Source: an uncultured Clostridia bacterium (GTDB taxonomy: Bacteria; Bacillota; Clostridia; Christensenellales; Aristaeellaceae). Taken from it: a stretch of 50,592 bases of DNA. Positions 26,101-34,796 of the stretch are shown in pieces. Both the position numbers and the translations under genes were made by a program. Position 1 is the stretch's first letter, and each line of letters begins with the position of its first letter. The notes under the pieces were generated by a model, which did not search any database, had not been told where the DNA came from, and was given only the letters and a program-made list of their open reading frames with translations. The stretch is from NCBI GenBank assembly GCA_946411525.1, contig CAMKEI010000010.1, positions 1 through 50,592 of the forward strand, given 5' to 3'.

Positions 26101-27285
26101 TTAATGATGGAACAGCCTCATGTGGGTGAACGCCATGGTCATGCCATACTTGTCGCAGCATTCGATGACCGCGTCGTCACGGATGGATCCGCCGGGTTCG
26201 GCGATGTACTTGACGCCGCTGCGGTAGGCACGCTCGATGTTGTCGCTGAAGGGGAAGAACGCGTCGGAACCCAGGGCTACATTCTGCCGGGTGCTCAGGA
26301 AAGCTTTCTTCTCCGCCTCGGTCAGGGGAGCGGGGCGGGCAGTGAAATACTTCTGCCAGTTGCCGTCCGCGCAGACATCCTCCTCGTTCTGGTTAATATA
26401 TCCGTCAATAACGTTGTCGCGCTCCGGCCGGCCCAGATCGTCACGGAAGGGCAGATTCAGAACCTTTTCGTGCTGGCGCAGGAACCAGGTGTCCGCCTTG
26501 GAGCCCGCCAGGCGCGTGCAATGGATGCGGCTCTGCTGGCCGGCACCGACGCCGATGGCCTGGCCGTCCACCGCGTAGCACACGGAGTTGGACTGGGTGT
26601 ACTTCAGGGTGATCAGGGCAACAATCAAGTCGCGGGCAGCGGAATCCGGCAGGTCCCTGGTCTTCGTCACGATATCCGAGAGCAGCTCCCGATTGATCTC
26701 AAAGTTGTTGCGGCCCTGCTCAAAAGTGATGCCGAAAACCTGCTTGGTTTCCTGCACTTCGGGTATATAGTCCGGATCGATTTCCACGATGTTGTAATTT
26801 CCCTTGCGCTTTGTCTTCAGGATTTCCAGGGCTTCGGGCTCATAGCCGGGCGCGATGACACCGTCCGATACTTCCCGCTTGAGCATTTTCGCGGTGGTCA
26901 CGTCACATACGTCACTCATGGCAACCCAGTCGCCGAAGGAACACATCCGGTCCGTGCCGCGGGCACGGGCGTAAGCGCAGGCCAGGGGTGAATCGTCCAG
27001 ACCTTCGATATCGTCCACAAAGCAGGCCTTCTTCAGATCAGCGGACAGCGGGATGCCGACCGCCGCCGAAGTGGGGCTCACATGCTTGAAGCTGGTCACC
27101 GCAGGCATGCCCAGAGCAGCCTTCAGTTCCTTTACCAGCTGCCAGCTGTTGAAAGCATCCAGGAAGTTGATATAGCCAGGACGGCCGGACAGGATTCTGA
27201 TCGGCAGTTCGCCGCCGTCCTTCATGTAGATCTTCGCGGGTTTCTGGTTGGGGTTGCAGCCGTACTTGAGTTCGAATTCTTTCAT
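26101..27285 (-). CDS. Stand-alone AICAR formyltransferase (PurH C-terminal activity only)
   Basis: A 394-residue AICAR transformylase that transfers the formyl group of 10-formyl-THF to AICAR, giving FAICAR. It starts with LKYGCNPNQKPA and contains TSFKHVSPTSAA (Lys-His catalytic pair), GDWVAMSD, YTQSNSVCYA, GAGQQSRIHC and GSDAFFPF, all AICARFT hallmarks. The ~200-residue MGS-like IMP cyclohydrolase half of bifunctional PurH is missing. The upstream PurO-type gene supplies that step. AAGGAGACC selects the ATG at 27285. Confidence 0.92.
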   Translation of the reverse strand: MKEFELKYGCNPNQKPAKIYMKDGGELPIRILSGRPGYINFLDAFNSWQLVKELKAALGMPAVTSFKHVSPTSAAVGIPLSADLKKACFVDDIEGLDDSPLACAYARARGTDRMCSFGDWVAMSDVCDVTTAKMLKREVSDGVIAPGYEPEALEILKTKRKGNYNIVEIDPDYIPEVQETKQVFGITFEQGRNNFEINRELLSDIVTKTRDLPDSAARDLIVALITLKYTQSNSVCYAVDGQAIGVGAGQQSRIHCTRLAGSKADTWFLRQHEKVLNLPFRDDLGRPERDNVIDGYINQNEEDVCADGNWQKYFTARPAPLTEAEKKAFLSTRQNVALGSDAFFPFSDNIERAYRSGVKYIAEPGGSIRDDAVIECCDKYGMTMAFTHMRLFHH

Positions 27286-27299
27286 GGTTCCGGTCTCCT

Positions 27300-28019
27300 T
27301 CACTTATTTTTGTTTACCAGACGGTTCTCCGACGCACCGGTCTTCAGGTCCACATAGCGCACATAAAGGCTGATTCTGTTCTGTTCGTTCAGATTCTTCC
27401 ACAGCACATCCGTCATCTCGTCGATGTCGTTGCAGACCGCGATACGTTCCGGCTCGCCCTGGAAGGTAGGGATCGGGTTTCCGTCACACACATAAGTGTG
27501 GATGAAGTGGCCCAGGCCGTTCAGCGGCGCATAGCTGTATGTGAAGCGATTGCAGGCGGAGCCTTCCGCATCAGCACTCTTCAGAATGCTCATCTGATAG
27601 GTAAAGTCTCCGTCGCCGAAGGTCAGCATACCGCTGATGCGGGGCGTGAAATTCGGGCCGTCCGGCTCAAATTCCCGGCTTTCCAGCGCTACAGAAAAGG
27701 TCCTTCCTTCCTTCAGGCCATCGTAAACGGTATCAGTCTGGTTGCCGTTAGTCACGATCAGGTTGTTCTTATACGCACGGATCGCGGCGTAGATAATCAG
27801 GGAGGGGTCCTGAACCTTCGCAGCGTCAAAGGGCTCCGTAAACACTTCACCGTTTTTTTCGGTAAAAATACGGTTGCGGCTGTTGTCGCTGCGGCCCATG
27901 ATAAAATAGGCGGTCATGGCCTTCGCGCCGTCCGGCGTCTTGCCGATAATGATGCCGCGGCCGGGATAGGTGTTATCCTTCAGCAGTTCCTCGGGAGTGT
28001 TGATTCTGTAGATGTCCAT
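27300..28019 (-). CDS. purO: IMP cyclohydrolase, PurO type
   Basis: A 239-residue protein of the PurO/IMP_cyclohyd family (Pfam PF07826), known first from archaea; it closes FAICAR to IMP. Recognisable parts are YPGRGIIIGKTPDG, AYFIMGRSDNSRNR, DPSLIIYAA and FTPRISG. It directly precedes the AICAR transformylase, 14 bp apart, so the two proteins together replace bifunctional PurH. AAGGAGGG before the ATG at 28019 gives the start. The family call is from memory of its signatures. Confidence 0.87.
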   Translation of the reverse strand: MDIYRINTPEELLKDNTYPGRGIIIGKTPDGAKAMTAYFIMGRSDNSRNRIFTEKNGEVFTEPFDAAKVQDPSLIIYAAIRAYKNNLIVTNGNQTDTVYDGLKEGRTFSVALESREFEPDGPNFTPRISGMLTFGDGDFTYQMSILKSADAEGSACNRFTYSYAPLNGLGHFIHTYVCDGNPIPTFQGEPERIAVCNDIDEMTDVLWKNLNEQNRISLYVRYVDLKTGASENRLVNKNK

Positions 28020-28105
28020 GGGAGCCCTCCTTGTTAATAATTCATCATTCACAGTTCAAAGCTGAGGATGGTTTCACCGGGAAAGAAGCAAACCGGAAGA
28101 AATAA

Positions 28106-28717
28106 TCATAATCCGGAAACGATCTCCTTTGAGATTGCTTCCACACTGCGGGGCAGGATTACCCATTCCGCCTGTTCCATGACCCGGCGCTGCAGCACTT
28201 CGGGCGTGTCACCCGGCAGTACTTCCACCGCCTTCTGGGCGATAATCTCCCCGCCGTCCGGAATCTCGTTGACAAAGTGCACGGTCGCCCCGGTCACCTT
28301 CACACCCCGGGCCAGCGCCGCCTCGTGCACCTTCAGGCCGTAAAAGCCTGCGCCGCAGAAACTCGGAATCAGGCTCGGGTGTACATTAATGATCCGCCGG
28401 GCATACAGGGTGGTGAAATCCTCCGTGAGGATGCTCAGGAAACCGGCCAGCACGATCAGATCGGTCCGGTTCTTCTCCAGCGCTTCGACCAGTTTCCCTT
28501 CAAAAGCCTTCTGGCCGCCGCAGCCCTTCTTGTTGATCTCCAATCCCTGGATCCCGGCTTTCACCGCACGCTCCATGGCATAGGTGCCGAGCCGGTCGCT
28601 GACAACCAGCGTAATCTCTCCGTCCGGGATTTCTCCCCGGGCCTTGGCGTCCAGGATTGCCTGGAGATTGGTTCCGCCTCCGGAAACCAGCACAGCGATA
28701 CGGGCTTTCTTGCTCAT
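28106..28717 (-). CDS. purN: Phosphoribosylglycinamide formyltransferase
   Basis: A 203-residue folate-dependent GAR transformylase. It starts ARIAVLVSGGGTNLQAIL and has the catalytic INVHPSLIPSFCGAGFYG (His within NVHPSLIP) and VTGATVHFVNEIPDGGEII blocks. It uses 10-formyl-THF, supplied by Fhs encoded at the end of the operon. AGAGGAAAC before the ATG at 28717 gives the start; the open frame runs 19 codons further upstream into purM. Confidence 0.95.
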   Translation of the reverse strand: MSKKARIAVLVSGGGTNLQAILDAKARGEIPDGEITLVVSDRLGTYAMERAVKAGIQGLEINKKGCGGQKAFEGKLVEALEKNRTDLIVLAGFLSILTEDFTTLYARRIINVHPSLIPSFCGAGFYGLKVHEAALARGVKVTGATVHFVNEIPDGGEIIAQKAVEVLPGDTPEVLQRRVMEQAEWVILPRSVEAISKEIVSGL

Positions 28718-28733
28718 TGTTTCCTCTTTCCGA

Positions 28734-29774
28734 TCAGACAATCGTGATCTTTTCTTCGCTTTCAGTGATCTCACCGATGATATAGGCGTCCTCTCCGTTT
28801 TCCTTCAGGATCCGCAGCGCCTTGTCTGCGTCCGCCGCAGAAACCACGATGCTCATGCCCACGCCCATATTGTAGGTGTTGAACATATCGCGCTCGGTAA
28901 TACCGCCTTTTTCAGCGATGAGACGGAAAACCGGCAGGATCCGGATTTTTGCTTTTTCGACCTTCGCACCCAGTCCGTCCGGAATGCTCCGCGGGATGTT
29001 TTCATAAAATCCGCCGCCGGTAATGTGGCTGATCCCTTTCACCGCAACTTCCTTCAGCAGGGCGAGCACCGGCTTCACGTAGATTTTCGTGGGAGTCAGC
29101 AGGGTTTCACCCAGGCTTTTCCCGCCCAGTTCCGCGACCGGCGCCTTCAGGTCCGCGTTTTCCACATCGAACACCTTGCGCACAAGGGAGAATCCGTTGG
29201 AGTGTACGCCCGTGGACGGCAGCGCGATGATGACGTCCCCGGCCCGCATGGCCTTGTTGTCAATAATCTTCGCCCTGTCCACGATACCTGTGGAATAACC
29301 GGCCAGGTCGTATTCATCCTCGGGCATCATTCCGGGATGTTCCGCGGTCTCTCCGCCGACCAGGGCGCAGCCTGCCTGTACGCAGCCTTCGCAGACCCCT
29401 TTGACAATCTGCTCAATCACCTCGGGCACGTTCTTTCCGCAGGCAATATAGTCCAGGAAAAACAGCGGCCGCGCGCCGCAGCAGATGATATCATTCACAC
29501 ACATGGCCACGCAGTCAATCCCGATGGTGTCATGTTTGTCCATCAGGAAGGCGATTTTCAGCTTAGTGCCTACGCCGTCGGTGCCGGATACCAGCACCGG
29601 TTCCTTCATACCGGCCAGATCCGGTATGAACAGTCCGCCGAATCCGCCCACATCTGAGCAGACACCGGGGATCTCTGTTCTCCGGATATGCTTCTTCATC
29701 AGCTCGACCGATCTGTAACCGGCAGTGATATCAACGCCAGCGGCGGCGTAGGCTTCGGAGCGTGAATTTTCCAT
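28734..29774 (-). CDS. purM: Phosphoribosylformylglycinamidine cyclo-ligase (AIR synthetase)
   Basis: A 346-residue PurM converting FGAM to AIR with ATP. It contains YAAAGVDITAGYRSVELMK, the LVSGTDGVGTKLKIA nucleotide site, GIDCVAMCVNDI, ALVGGETAEHPGMM and GISHITGGGFYENIPR. AAAGGAAAC precedes the ATG. A 132-bp gap with a structured repeat separates it from the purF-like gene upstream. Confidence 0.96.
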   Translation of the reverse strand: MENSRSEAYAAAGVDITAGYRSVELMKKHIRRTEIPGVCSDVGGFGGLFIPDLAGMKEPVLVSGTDGVGTKLKIAFLMDKHDTIGIDCVAMCVNDIICCGARPLFFLDYIACGKNVPEVIEQIVKGVCEGCVQAGCALVGGETAEHPGMMPEDEYDLAGYSTGIVDRAKIIDNKAMRAGDVIIALPSTGVHSNGFSLVRKVFDVENADLKAPVAELGGKSLGETLLTPTKIYVKPVLALLKEVAVKGISHITGGGFYENIPRSIPDGLGAKVEKAKIRILPVFRLIAEKGGITERDMFNTYNMGVGMSIVVSAADADKALRILKENGEDAYIIGEITESEEKITIV

Positions 29775-29805
29775 AATGCGTTTCCTTTCTGTATCCTCTC
29801 GTCCA

Positions 29806-29860
29806 CAACCTCAATCGTCGCATGTCGCCCTTGGGGCGGGCTCCCTGCTTGTTTCGGTTG
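29806..29860 (-). repeat. Dispersed structured repeat, copy 1 (purF-like/purM gap)
   Basis: CAACCTCAATCG, a short hairpin (CGCCC-TTG-GGGCG) and CTTGTTTCGGTTG in that order on the plus strand. The same frame with a different hairpin stem recurs at 35740-35789. In operon direction it reads CCGAAACAAGC ... CGATTGAGGTTG. Confidence 0.7.
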
Positions 29861-29906
29861 ACTCAGTCGGCTCGTTTCCGTCTTCGATGTAAAACCCGCC
29901 GGGCTG

Positions 29907-31337
29907 TCACTCGTCTTCTTCCCCGTTCCAGCAGTAAGTACACAGTTCACAGGGATCAATTCCGATCGCTTTGATGACACCTTCCAGTGTCTGGAATTCC
30001 AGCGAGGCAAAGTTAAACTTCCTGCAGATGCATTCCCGGAGCTTCTTTCCGCGCTCCGTCGTACCATCCGCGTATTCTTCAATGTGTTCGAAACCCTCCT
30101 CGCCTTCCAGTTCAAGGATCACCCGGCGGGCGATCAGCTCCAGGTCGCTGTTGGAGCGGGAGAAGTTCAGGTACTTGCAGGCATACATAATCGGCGGGCA
30201 GGCGCTGCGCATATGTACGGATTTGGCGCCGCTCTCATACAGGAACTCAACCGTTTCCCGCAGCTGGGTGCCCCGAACAATGGAGTCGTCCACAAACAGC
30301 AGGTTTTTATCCTTTATCAGCGCGTTCACCGGAATCTGCTTCATCTTGGCGATCTTATCCCGGTCCGTCTGATTGGCGGGCATGAAGCTGCGGCTCCAGG
30401 TGGGCGTGTACTTAATGAACGCCCGGGCAAAGGGGGTCCCGCTGCGGTTTGCGTAACCGATCGCGTGGGGCGTACCGGAATCCGGCACCCCACCGATGTA
30501 GTCGATCGGATCATCCCGGCCGGCTGCCCTGTCGTTGTCCGCCATGATCGCGCCGTTGCGGTAACGCATCTCTTCCACATTCACGCCCTCATAACAGGAC
30601 GTGGGATAACCGTAATAGCTCCACAGGAAGGAACAGATTTTCTTTTTCTTTCCCGGAGGCACCAGCTGAGTCATGCTGTCCGGGGTCAGTTCCACAATTT
30701 CCCCGGGACCCAGTTCACAGACGTCCTCATAACCGGTTTTGTGATAGGCAAAAGACTCAAACGCCACAGCGTAACTGTCTTCCCGCTTTCCGACCGCCAC
30801 CGGCAGCCGTCCCATGCGGTCCCGTGCGGCAATGATCGAGCCCCTGTCCGTAAGGATCAGGATCGAAGCCGTACCGACGATGGACTTCTGGGCGAAGCGG
30901 ATACCTTCAGCGAAATCGCTCTTCTGGTTGATCAGGGCGCTGAGCAGCTCCGTCTGGTTGATCCTCCCGCCGGTCATGGAGTCGAAGTGGCCGCCGCTGA
31001 AACTCAGGTACTGGTCAATCAGCTCTTCGGCGTTGTTGATAACACCGGTCATGCAGATCGCGTAGGTGCCCAGGTTGGACCGGATCAGCAGCGGCTGGGG
31101 ATCGGCGTCCGAAATGCAGCCGATGGCGGATGTGCCGCGCATCTCTTCGAAAATGTGCTCAAACTTGGTACGGAACGGCGCGTTGCAGATGTTATGGATC
31201 TTCCGCTGCAGGCCGATCTCCTCGTCCCATGCGGCCATCCCCGCCCTACGGGTGCCCAGATGGCTGTGATAGTCCACGCCGAAAAACACGTCCAGCATAC
31301 AGTCCTTTTTGGATACAATACCGAAAAAACCGCCCAT
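29907..31337 (-). CDS. Amidophosphoribosyltransferase homologue lacking the N-terminal catalytic cysteine
   Basis: A 476-residue PurF homologue. The C-terminal phosphoribosyltransferase half is intact, with LLFVDDSIVRGTQL as the PRPP loop, and CELCTYC near the end suggests the iron-sulfur cluster of Bacillus-type PurF. The N-terminal glutaminase half is recognisable, but PurF proteins need Cys as the first mature residue, and here residue 2 is Gly (MGGFFGI). AAGGAGC fixes this start, so no upstream Cys is hidden. It sits in the purF position. It may use ammonia, rely on another glutaminase, or have changed role. I recall Gly-type homologues in other Clostridia. Confidence 0.85.
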   Translation of the reverse strand: MGGFFGIVSKKDCMLDVFFGVDYHSHLGTRRAGMAAWDEEIGLQRKIHNICNAPFRTKFEHIFEEMRGTSAIGCISDADPQPLLIRSNLGTYAICMTGVINNAEELIDQYLSFSGGHFDSMTGGRINQTELLSALINQKSDFAEGIRFAQKSIVGTASILILTDRGSIIAARDRMGRLPVAVGKREDSYAVAFESFAYHKTGYEDVCELGPGEIVELTPDSMTQLVPPGKKKKICSFLWSYYGYPTSCYEGVNVEEMRYRNGAIMADNDRAAGRDDPIDYIGGVPDSGTPHAIGYANRSGTPFARAFIKYTPTWSRSFMPANQTDRDKIAKMKQIPVNALIKDKNLLFVDDSIVRGTQLRETVEFLYESGAKSVHMRSACPPIMYACKYLNFSRSNSDLELIARRVILELEGEEGFEHIEEYADGTTERGKKLRECICRKFNFASLEFQTLEGVIKAIGIDPCELCTYCWNGEEDE

Positions 31338-31353
31338 GGTTCAAAAGCTCCTT

Positions 31354-31842
31354 TTACAGTCTTTCTGTGATGCCCATGTCCTTTGCCAGCACGGCTTCCG
31401 CGTCGGCCCTGCGTTTTGCGTCCAGTTTCGCTGCCAGCTCAGCGTCCTCCACGGCCAGGATCTGCGCTGCCAGCAGCGCCGCGTTTGCCCCGCCGTTCAC
31501 CGCCACCGTCGCCACAGGGATGCCCGTGGGCATCTGAACCGTGGAAAGCAGCGCGTCCAGTCCTTCCAGGCAAGGCCCCTGGCACGGGATACCGATCACC
31601 GGAAGGGTCGTGTTCGCCGCAACGGCGCCGGCCAGATGGGCCGCCATGCCGGCAGCCGCGATGACCGCGCCGAATCCGTTCTTTCGGGCATTGACAGCAA
31701 AAGCCCGGGCTTCTTCCGGTGTGCGGTGCGCCGAATACACATGCACCTCAAAGGGAATGCCCAGGCTTCTGAGTTGATCCGTTGCTTTTTTTATCACGGG
31801 CAGGTCACTGTCACTGCCCATGATGATACCGACTTTTCTCAC
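31354..31842 (-). CDS. purE: 5-(carboxyamino)imidazole ribonucleotide mutase
   Basis: A 162-residue PurE with the family signatures VGIIMGSDSDLPV near the start and YSAHRTPEEA, then AAAGMAAHLAG. It converts N5-CAIR to CAIR (class I) or uses CO2 directly with AIR (class II); the SDLP and SAHR blocks fit class I, though no purK is in the window. The start is a GTG at 31842, nine bases after AGGAGG; the longer open frame covers the promoter. It is the first gene of the purine operon, following a strong promoter with a PurBox-like sequence. Confidence 0.92.
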   Translation of the reverse strand: MRKVGIIMGSDSDLPVIKKATDQLRSLGIPFEVHVYSAHRTPEEARAFAVNARKNGFGAVIAAAGMAAHLAGAVAANTTLPVIGIPCQGPCLEGLDALLSTVQMPTGIPVATVAVNGGANAALLAAQILAVEDAELAAKLDAKRRADAEAVLAKDMGITERL

Positions 31843-31881
31843 GGTGGAAATCCTCCTGAATACCAATTGAAAACCGCTCCC

Positions 31882-31910
31882 AATATAGCGCAAAATACGA
31901 ACATTGTCAA
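31882..31910 (-). promoter_or_regulatory. Promoter of the purine operon
   Basis: Minus strand TTGACA (31905-31910), 17-bp spacer, TATATT (31882-31887), about 40 bases before the purE GTG. The leader is short, leaving no room for a purine riboswitch. Confidence 0.88.
31893..31905 (+). promoter_or_regulatory. PurBox-like PurR site
   Basis: AAATACGAACATT on the plus strand agrees with the Gram-positive PurBox consensus AWWWCCGAACWWT at 12 of 13 positions. It lies between the -35 and -10 of the purine promoter, where PurR would repress. Known PurR sites come as two boxes about 16-17 bp apart; a second at that distance is not clear. Confidence 0.5.
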
Positions 31911-31939
31911 TTGAAAACAAAGCAAATTCATACTAATTT

Positions 31940-31982
31940 AATCAAAAATCCGAACGTTCGGAAATCAAACGTTCGGATTTTT
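31940..31982 (-). terminator. Terminator of the pyrimidine operon
   Basis: A perfect 15-bp stem (AAAAATCCGAACGTT at 31944-31958 with 31968-31982) and 9-base loop, 39 bases after the pyrI stop codon, with TTTTTGATTAA on the minus strand. The arms contain CCGAACGTT, close to a PurBox core, so it may double as a distal PurR site of the purine promoter. Confidence 0.8.
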
Positions 31983-32020
31983 CGTGTTTTGTGCTTTTTG
32001 GTGCGCCATTTGATGTACCG

Positions 32021-32443
32021 TTACAAATTGGAAGCTTTCGTCTCGCAGTACATACAGCGGTATTCCCGTTTTGCCCGGTCCGTCAGGCAGAAAACCTGAT
32101 CCAGTTCCTGCTCGCAGGAGGTAATACAGCGCGGATTTTTGCAGAAAAGCACATTTACAAGCTTTTCGGGCATTTCAATCCGTTTCTTTTCCTTCAGTTC
32201 CCCGTCCCGGATTATGTTCACCGTAGCGCCGGGATCCACGTACCCGATAATGTCCAGGTTCACCTCGATGGCGGCGTCAACCTTAATAATGTCCTTGCGT
32301 CCCAGTTTGCCGGAAACCACGTTCGTAATCATTGCGACCGGCGCGTCCAGATTTTCCAGCCCCAGCAGACGGTACAGTTTCATACCGCAGCCCGCTGCAA
32401 TGTGGTCAATGACGATCCCGTCCCGGATGGAGTCCACGTTCAT
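32021..32443 (-). CDS. pyrI: Aspartate carbamoyltransferase regulatory subunit
   Basis: A 140-residue PyrI with a nucleotide-binding N-domain ([19 protein letters not shown]) and a C-terminal zinc domain. Cys101, Cys106, Cys130 and Cys133 have the spacing of the four Zn ligands in E. coli PyrI. It binds ATP/CTP and should tune the PyrB trimer allosterically. The ATG overlaps the pyrB stop (ATGA), so the subunits are coupled in translation. It is the last gene of the pyrimidine operon. Confidence 0.94.
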   Translation of the reverse strand: MNVDSIRDGIVIDHIAAGCGMKLYRLLGLENLDAPVAMITNVVSGKLGRKDIIKVDAAIEVNLDIIGYVDPGATVNIIRDGELKEKKRIEMPEKLVNVLFCKNPRCITSCEQELDQVFCLTDRAKREYRCMYCETKASNL

Positions 32444-33366
32444 ATCGTTCCCGCCCCTTTCAGCAGCATTAAAATCAGGGCCATGCGCATGTACTTTCCG
32501 TTCAGTACCTGCTTGAAATAACATGCCCGGGGATCATCGTCCACTGCGACGCTGATCTCGTTTACCCGGGGCAGCGGATGCATTACGCTCAGGTCTGCCC
32601 GGGCTTTCTTCATTTTGTCCGGCGTCAGGATATAGCTATCCCGCAGGCGCAGGTAATCTTCTTCGTTAAAGAACCGTTCCCGCTGTACCCGGGTCATATA
32701 CAGAATATCCAGGTCGCCGATAACCTGCTCCAGGTCCGTTGTCTGGCTGTAAGGGATATTTCTCTTTTTCAGGGATTCGTTTTTCACATAGCTTGGGAGT
32801 TTCAGTTCCTCCGGACTGATCAGCACGAAGTTCAATCCATCGTAACGGGACATGGCGTTGATCAGGGAATGTACCGTACGGCCGAATTTCAGGTCGCCGC
32901 ACAGGCCTACGGTCAGGTTCCCCAGCCTGCCCTTCTCCCGGCGGATCGTCAGCAGGTCCGCCAGCGTCTGGGTCGGGTGGCAGTGACCGCCGTCTCCTGC
33001 GTTGATTACCGGCACAGAAGCGTTCCGGGCCGCGACCGCCGCCGCGCCTTCCTTCGGATGGCGCATGGCAATAATATCTGCGTAACAGGAAACGGTCTTC
33101 GCGGTATCCGCCACACTCTCTCCTTTCGCGGCGGAGCTCGTGGCGGCGCCGGTCACGCTCAGCACGTTTCCGCCCAGCTCATACATCGCCGCCTCAAAGC
33201 TCAGCCGGGTCCGGGTGCTGGGCTCAAAGAAGAGCGTTGCCAGCTTCTTCCGGCAGCAGGCGTCCGCATAGTCATCCGGGCGGGCGATAATGTCTTCCGC
33301 GGTGTCCATGAGACTGTCCAGTTCTTCCGGCGTCAGGTCCGGAACGTCGATCACACTTCTGATCAT
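32440..33366 (-). CDS. pyrB: Aspartate carbamoyltransferase catalytic subunit
   Basis: A 308-residue ATCase catalytic chain, transferring carbamoyl from carbamoyl phosphate to aspartate. [12 protein letters not shown] (residues 48-59) is the carbamoyl-phosphate site, [17 protein letters not shown] and MHPLPR are also present. The presence of pyrI fits the E. coli-like B2 holoenzyme with allosteric control. GGAGGTAAAGT precedes the ATG; pyrE ends 18 bp upstream. Confidence 0.96.
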   Translation of the reverse strand: MIRSVIDVPDLTPEELDSLMDTAEDIIARPDDYADACCRKKLATLFFEPSTRTRLSFEAAMYELGGNVLSVTGAATSSAAKGESVADTAKTVSCYADIIAMRHPKEGAAAVAARNASVPVINAGDGGHCHPTQTLADLLTIRREKGRLGNLTVGLCGDLKFGRTVHSLINAMSRYDGLNFVLISPEELKLPSYVKNESLKKRNIPYSQTTDLEQVIGDLDILYMTRVQRERFFNEEDYLRLRDSYILTPDKMKKARADLSVMHPLPRVNEISVAVDDDPRACYFKQVLNGKYMRMALILMLLKGAGTI

Positions 33367-33383
33367 ACTTTACCTCCGCAAAA

Positions 33384-34031
33384 TCAGTCAGCCCAGGAAC
33401 TGTCACCGGGGTTATTCCTGAATTTGATCAGCCGGGAAATGTCCTCGGGACGGATATATCCTTCCCTGGCTGCTTCCTCTGCAATCATGTCAAAGTTTGT
33501 CAGGGAGACGTTCTTCACCTTTGCGGCAGCCAGCCGGTCAAGCCCTTTCTGCATGCCATAGGTGAATATGCTTACGATGCCCAGCACTTCCGCGCCGGCC
33601 TGCCGCAGGATATCCACCACTTCCAGCACGCTGCCGCCGGTGGAAATCAGATCTTCAACCACGACCACCTTCTGGCCGGGTTCCAGTTTTCCTTCGATCT
33701 GGTTCTGCCGGCCGTGATCCTTCGCCCCGGACCGCACATATCCCATGGGCAGTCCCATGATGTGCGCAGTAATCGCCGCGTGGGCTATGCCCGCCGTGGA
33801 TGTACCCATCAGCACCTCTGCGGACGGGTATTCCTCGCCGATCAGCTGGGCCAGCCCTTTTTCCACGTCCGTGCGGACTTCGGGCGCCGTCAGCGTCAGC
33901 CGGTTATCGCAGTACACCGGACTCTTGATGCCGCTGGCCCAGGTAAAAGGCTCCTCCGGCCGGAAAAACACCGCCCTGATTTTCAGCAAATCCTTTGCGA
34001 TCAGCTGGTTCAGTTCTTCTCTGGTCATCAT
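33384..34031 (-). CDS. pyrE: Orotate phosphoribosyltransferase
   Basis: A 215-residue PRTase joining orotate and PRPP to OMP. WASGIKSPVYCDNR is the orotate-site segment and VVVVEDLISTGGSVLE the PRPP loop. AGGAGG lies eight bases before the first of two adjacent ATGs; 34031 is chosen. The open frame would run 21 codons further upstream into the pyrF end. Confidence 0.95.
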   Translation of the reverse strand: MMTREELNQLIAKDLLKIRAVFFRPEEPFTWASGIKSPVYCDNRLTLTAPEVRTDVEKGLAQLIGEEYPSAEVLMGTSTAGIAHAAITAHIMGLPMGYVRSGAKDHGRQNQIEGKLEPGQKVVVVEDLISTGGSVLEVVDILRQAGAEVLGIVSIFTYGMQKGLDRLAAAKVKNVSLTNFDMIAEEAAREGYIRPEDISRLIKFRNNPGDSSWAD

Positions 34032-34090
34032 GGACTTCGCCTCCTGTCTATCATTCACAATGATTATTGCCGGTATCTGTCTGTGTCCGG

Positions 34091-34795
34091 TCAACCGATG
34101 AATTCGTCACAGCAGCGCTGATAGGCTGCAACCGGATCTTCAGCCGCCGTAATCGGCCGGCCGACCACAATGTAGTCACTGCCGGTCTTCTTCGCTTCCG
34201 CAGGCGTCATGACCCGCTTCTGGTCATCTGTATTACCGTCCGCAAACCGCACCCCCGGCGTCACCGTCAGGAAGTCCGCGCCGCAGGCTTCATGTACCTT
34301 GCCTGCCTCCAACGGGGAGCAGACTACGCCGTCCAACCCGGCTTTCCTGGCATTTTTTGCATAGTGCATGACCACTTCGTCGATTGGTTTCTCAATCCAC
34401 AGGTCTTTCTCCATCGCCTCCTGATCCGTGCTGGTCAGCTGGGTCACGGCAATCAGCAGCGGCCGGCTGCCGTCCGGCCTGGTCAGGCCTTCCAGCGCAG
34501 CCTCCATCATACGGACCGTACCCGCCGCGTGGACGTTGCAGATGTCCACATCCATCCGGCTCAGCACCGCCATGGCCTTTTTTACCTGGTTCGGGATATC
34601 ATGCAGCTTCAGGTCCAGAAAAATCTTATGACCCCGGGCTTTGATCTCCCGTACAATCTGCGGCCCTTCGGCGTAATACAGTTCCATGCCGATCTTCACA
34701 AAGGGCTTCCGTACCTGCCCTTCAAACCTGTCCAGGAACGCCAGCGTCTTTTCCATACTGTCAAAGTCACAGGCTACGATCACATCTTTTCCCAT
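34091..34795 (-). CDS. pyrF: Orotidine 5'-phosphate decarboxylase
   Basis: A 234-residue OMP decarboxylase of the short bacterial group I type, forming UMP. DFDS near the start, KIGMELYY, and the catalytic [12 protein letters not shown] (DxKxxD) are visible, then TPGVRF and VVGRPIT for phosphate binding. AAAGGAGCGTG precedes the ATG. It abuts pyrD, with 1 bp between stop and start. Confidence 0.95.
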   Translation of the reverse strand: MGKDVIVACDFDSMEKTLAFLDRFEGQVRKPFVKIGMELYYAEGPQIVREIKARGHKIFLDLKLHDIPNQVKKAMAVLSRMDVDICNVHAAGTVRMMEAALEGLTRPDGSRPLLIAVTQLTSTDQEAMEKDLWIEKPIDEVVMHYAKNARKAGLDGVVCSPLEAGKVHEACGADFLTVTPGVRFADGNTDDQKRVMTPAEAKKTGSDYIVVGRPITAAEDPVAAYQRCCDEFIG

Positions 34796-34796
34796 C

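Noticed and set aside
31843-31881. Purine riboswitch ahead of purE
   Set aside because: Only about 30-40 bases lie between the predicted transcript start and the GTG, too few for an aptamer.
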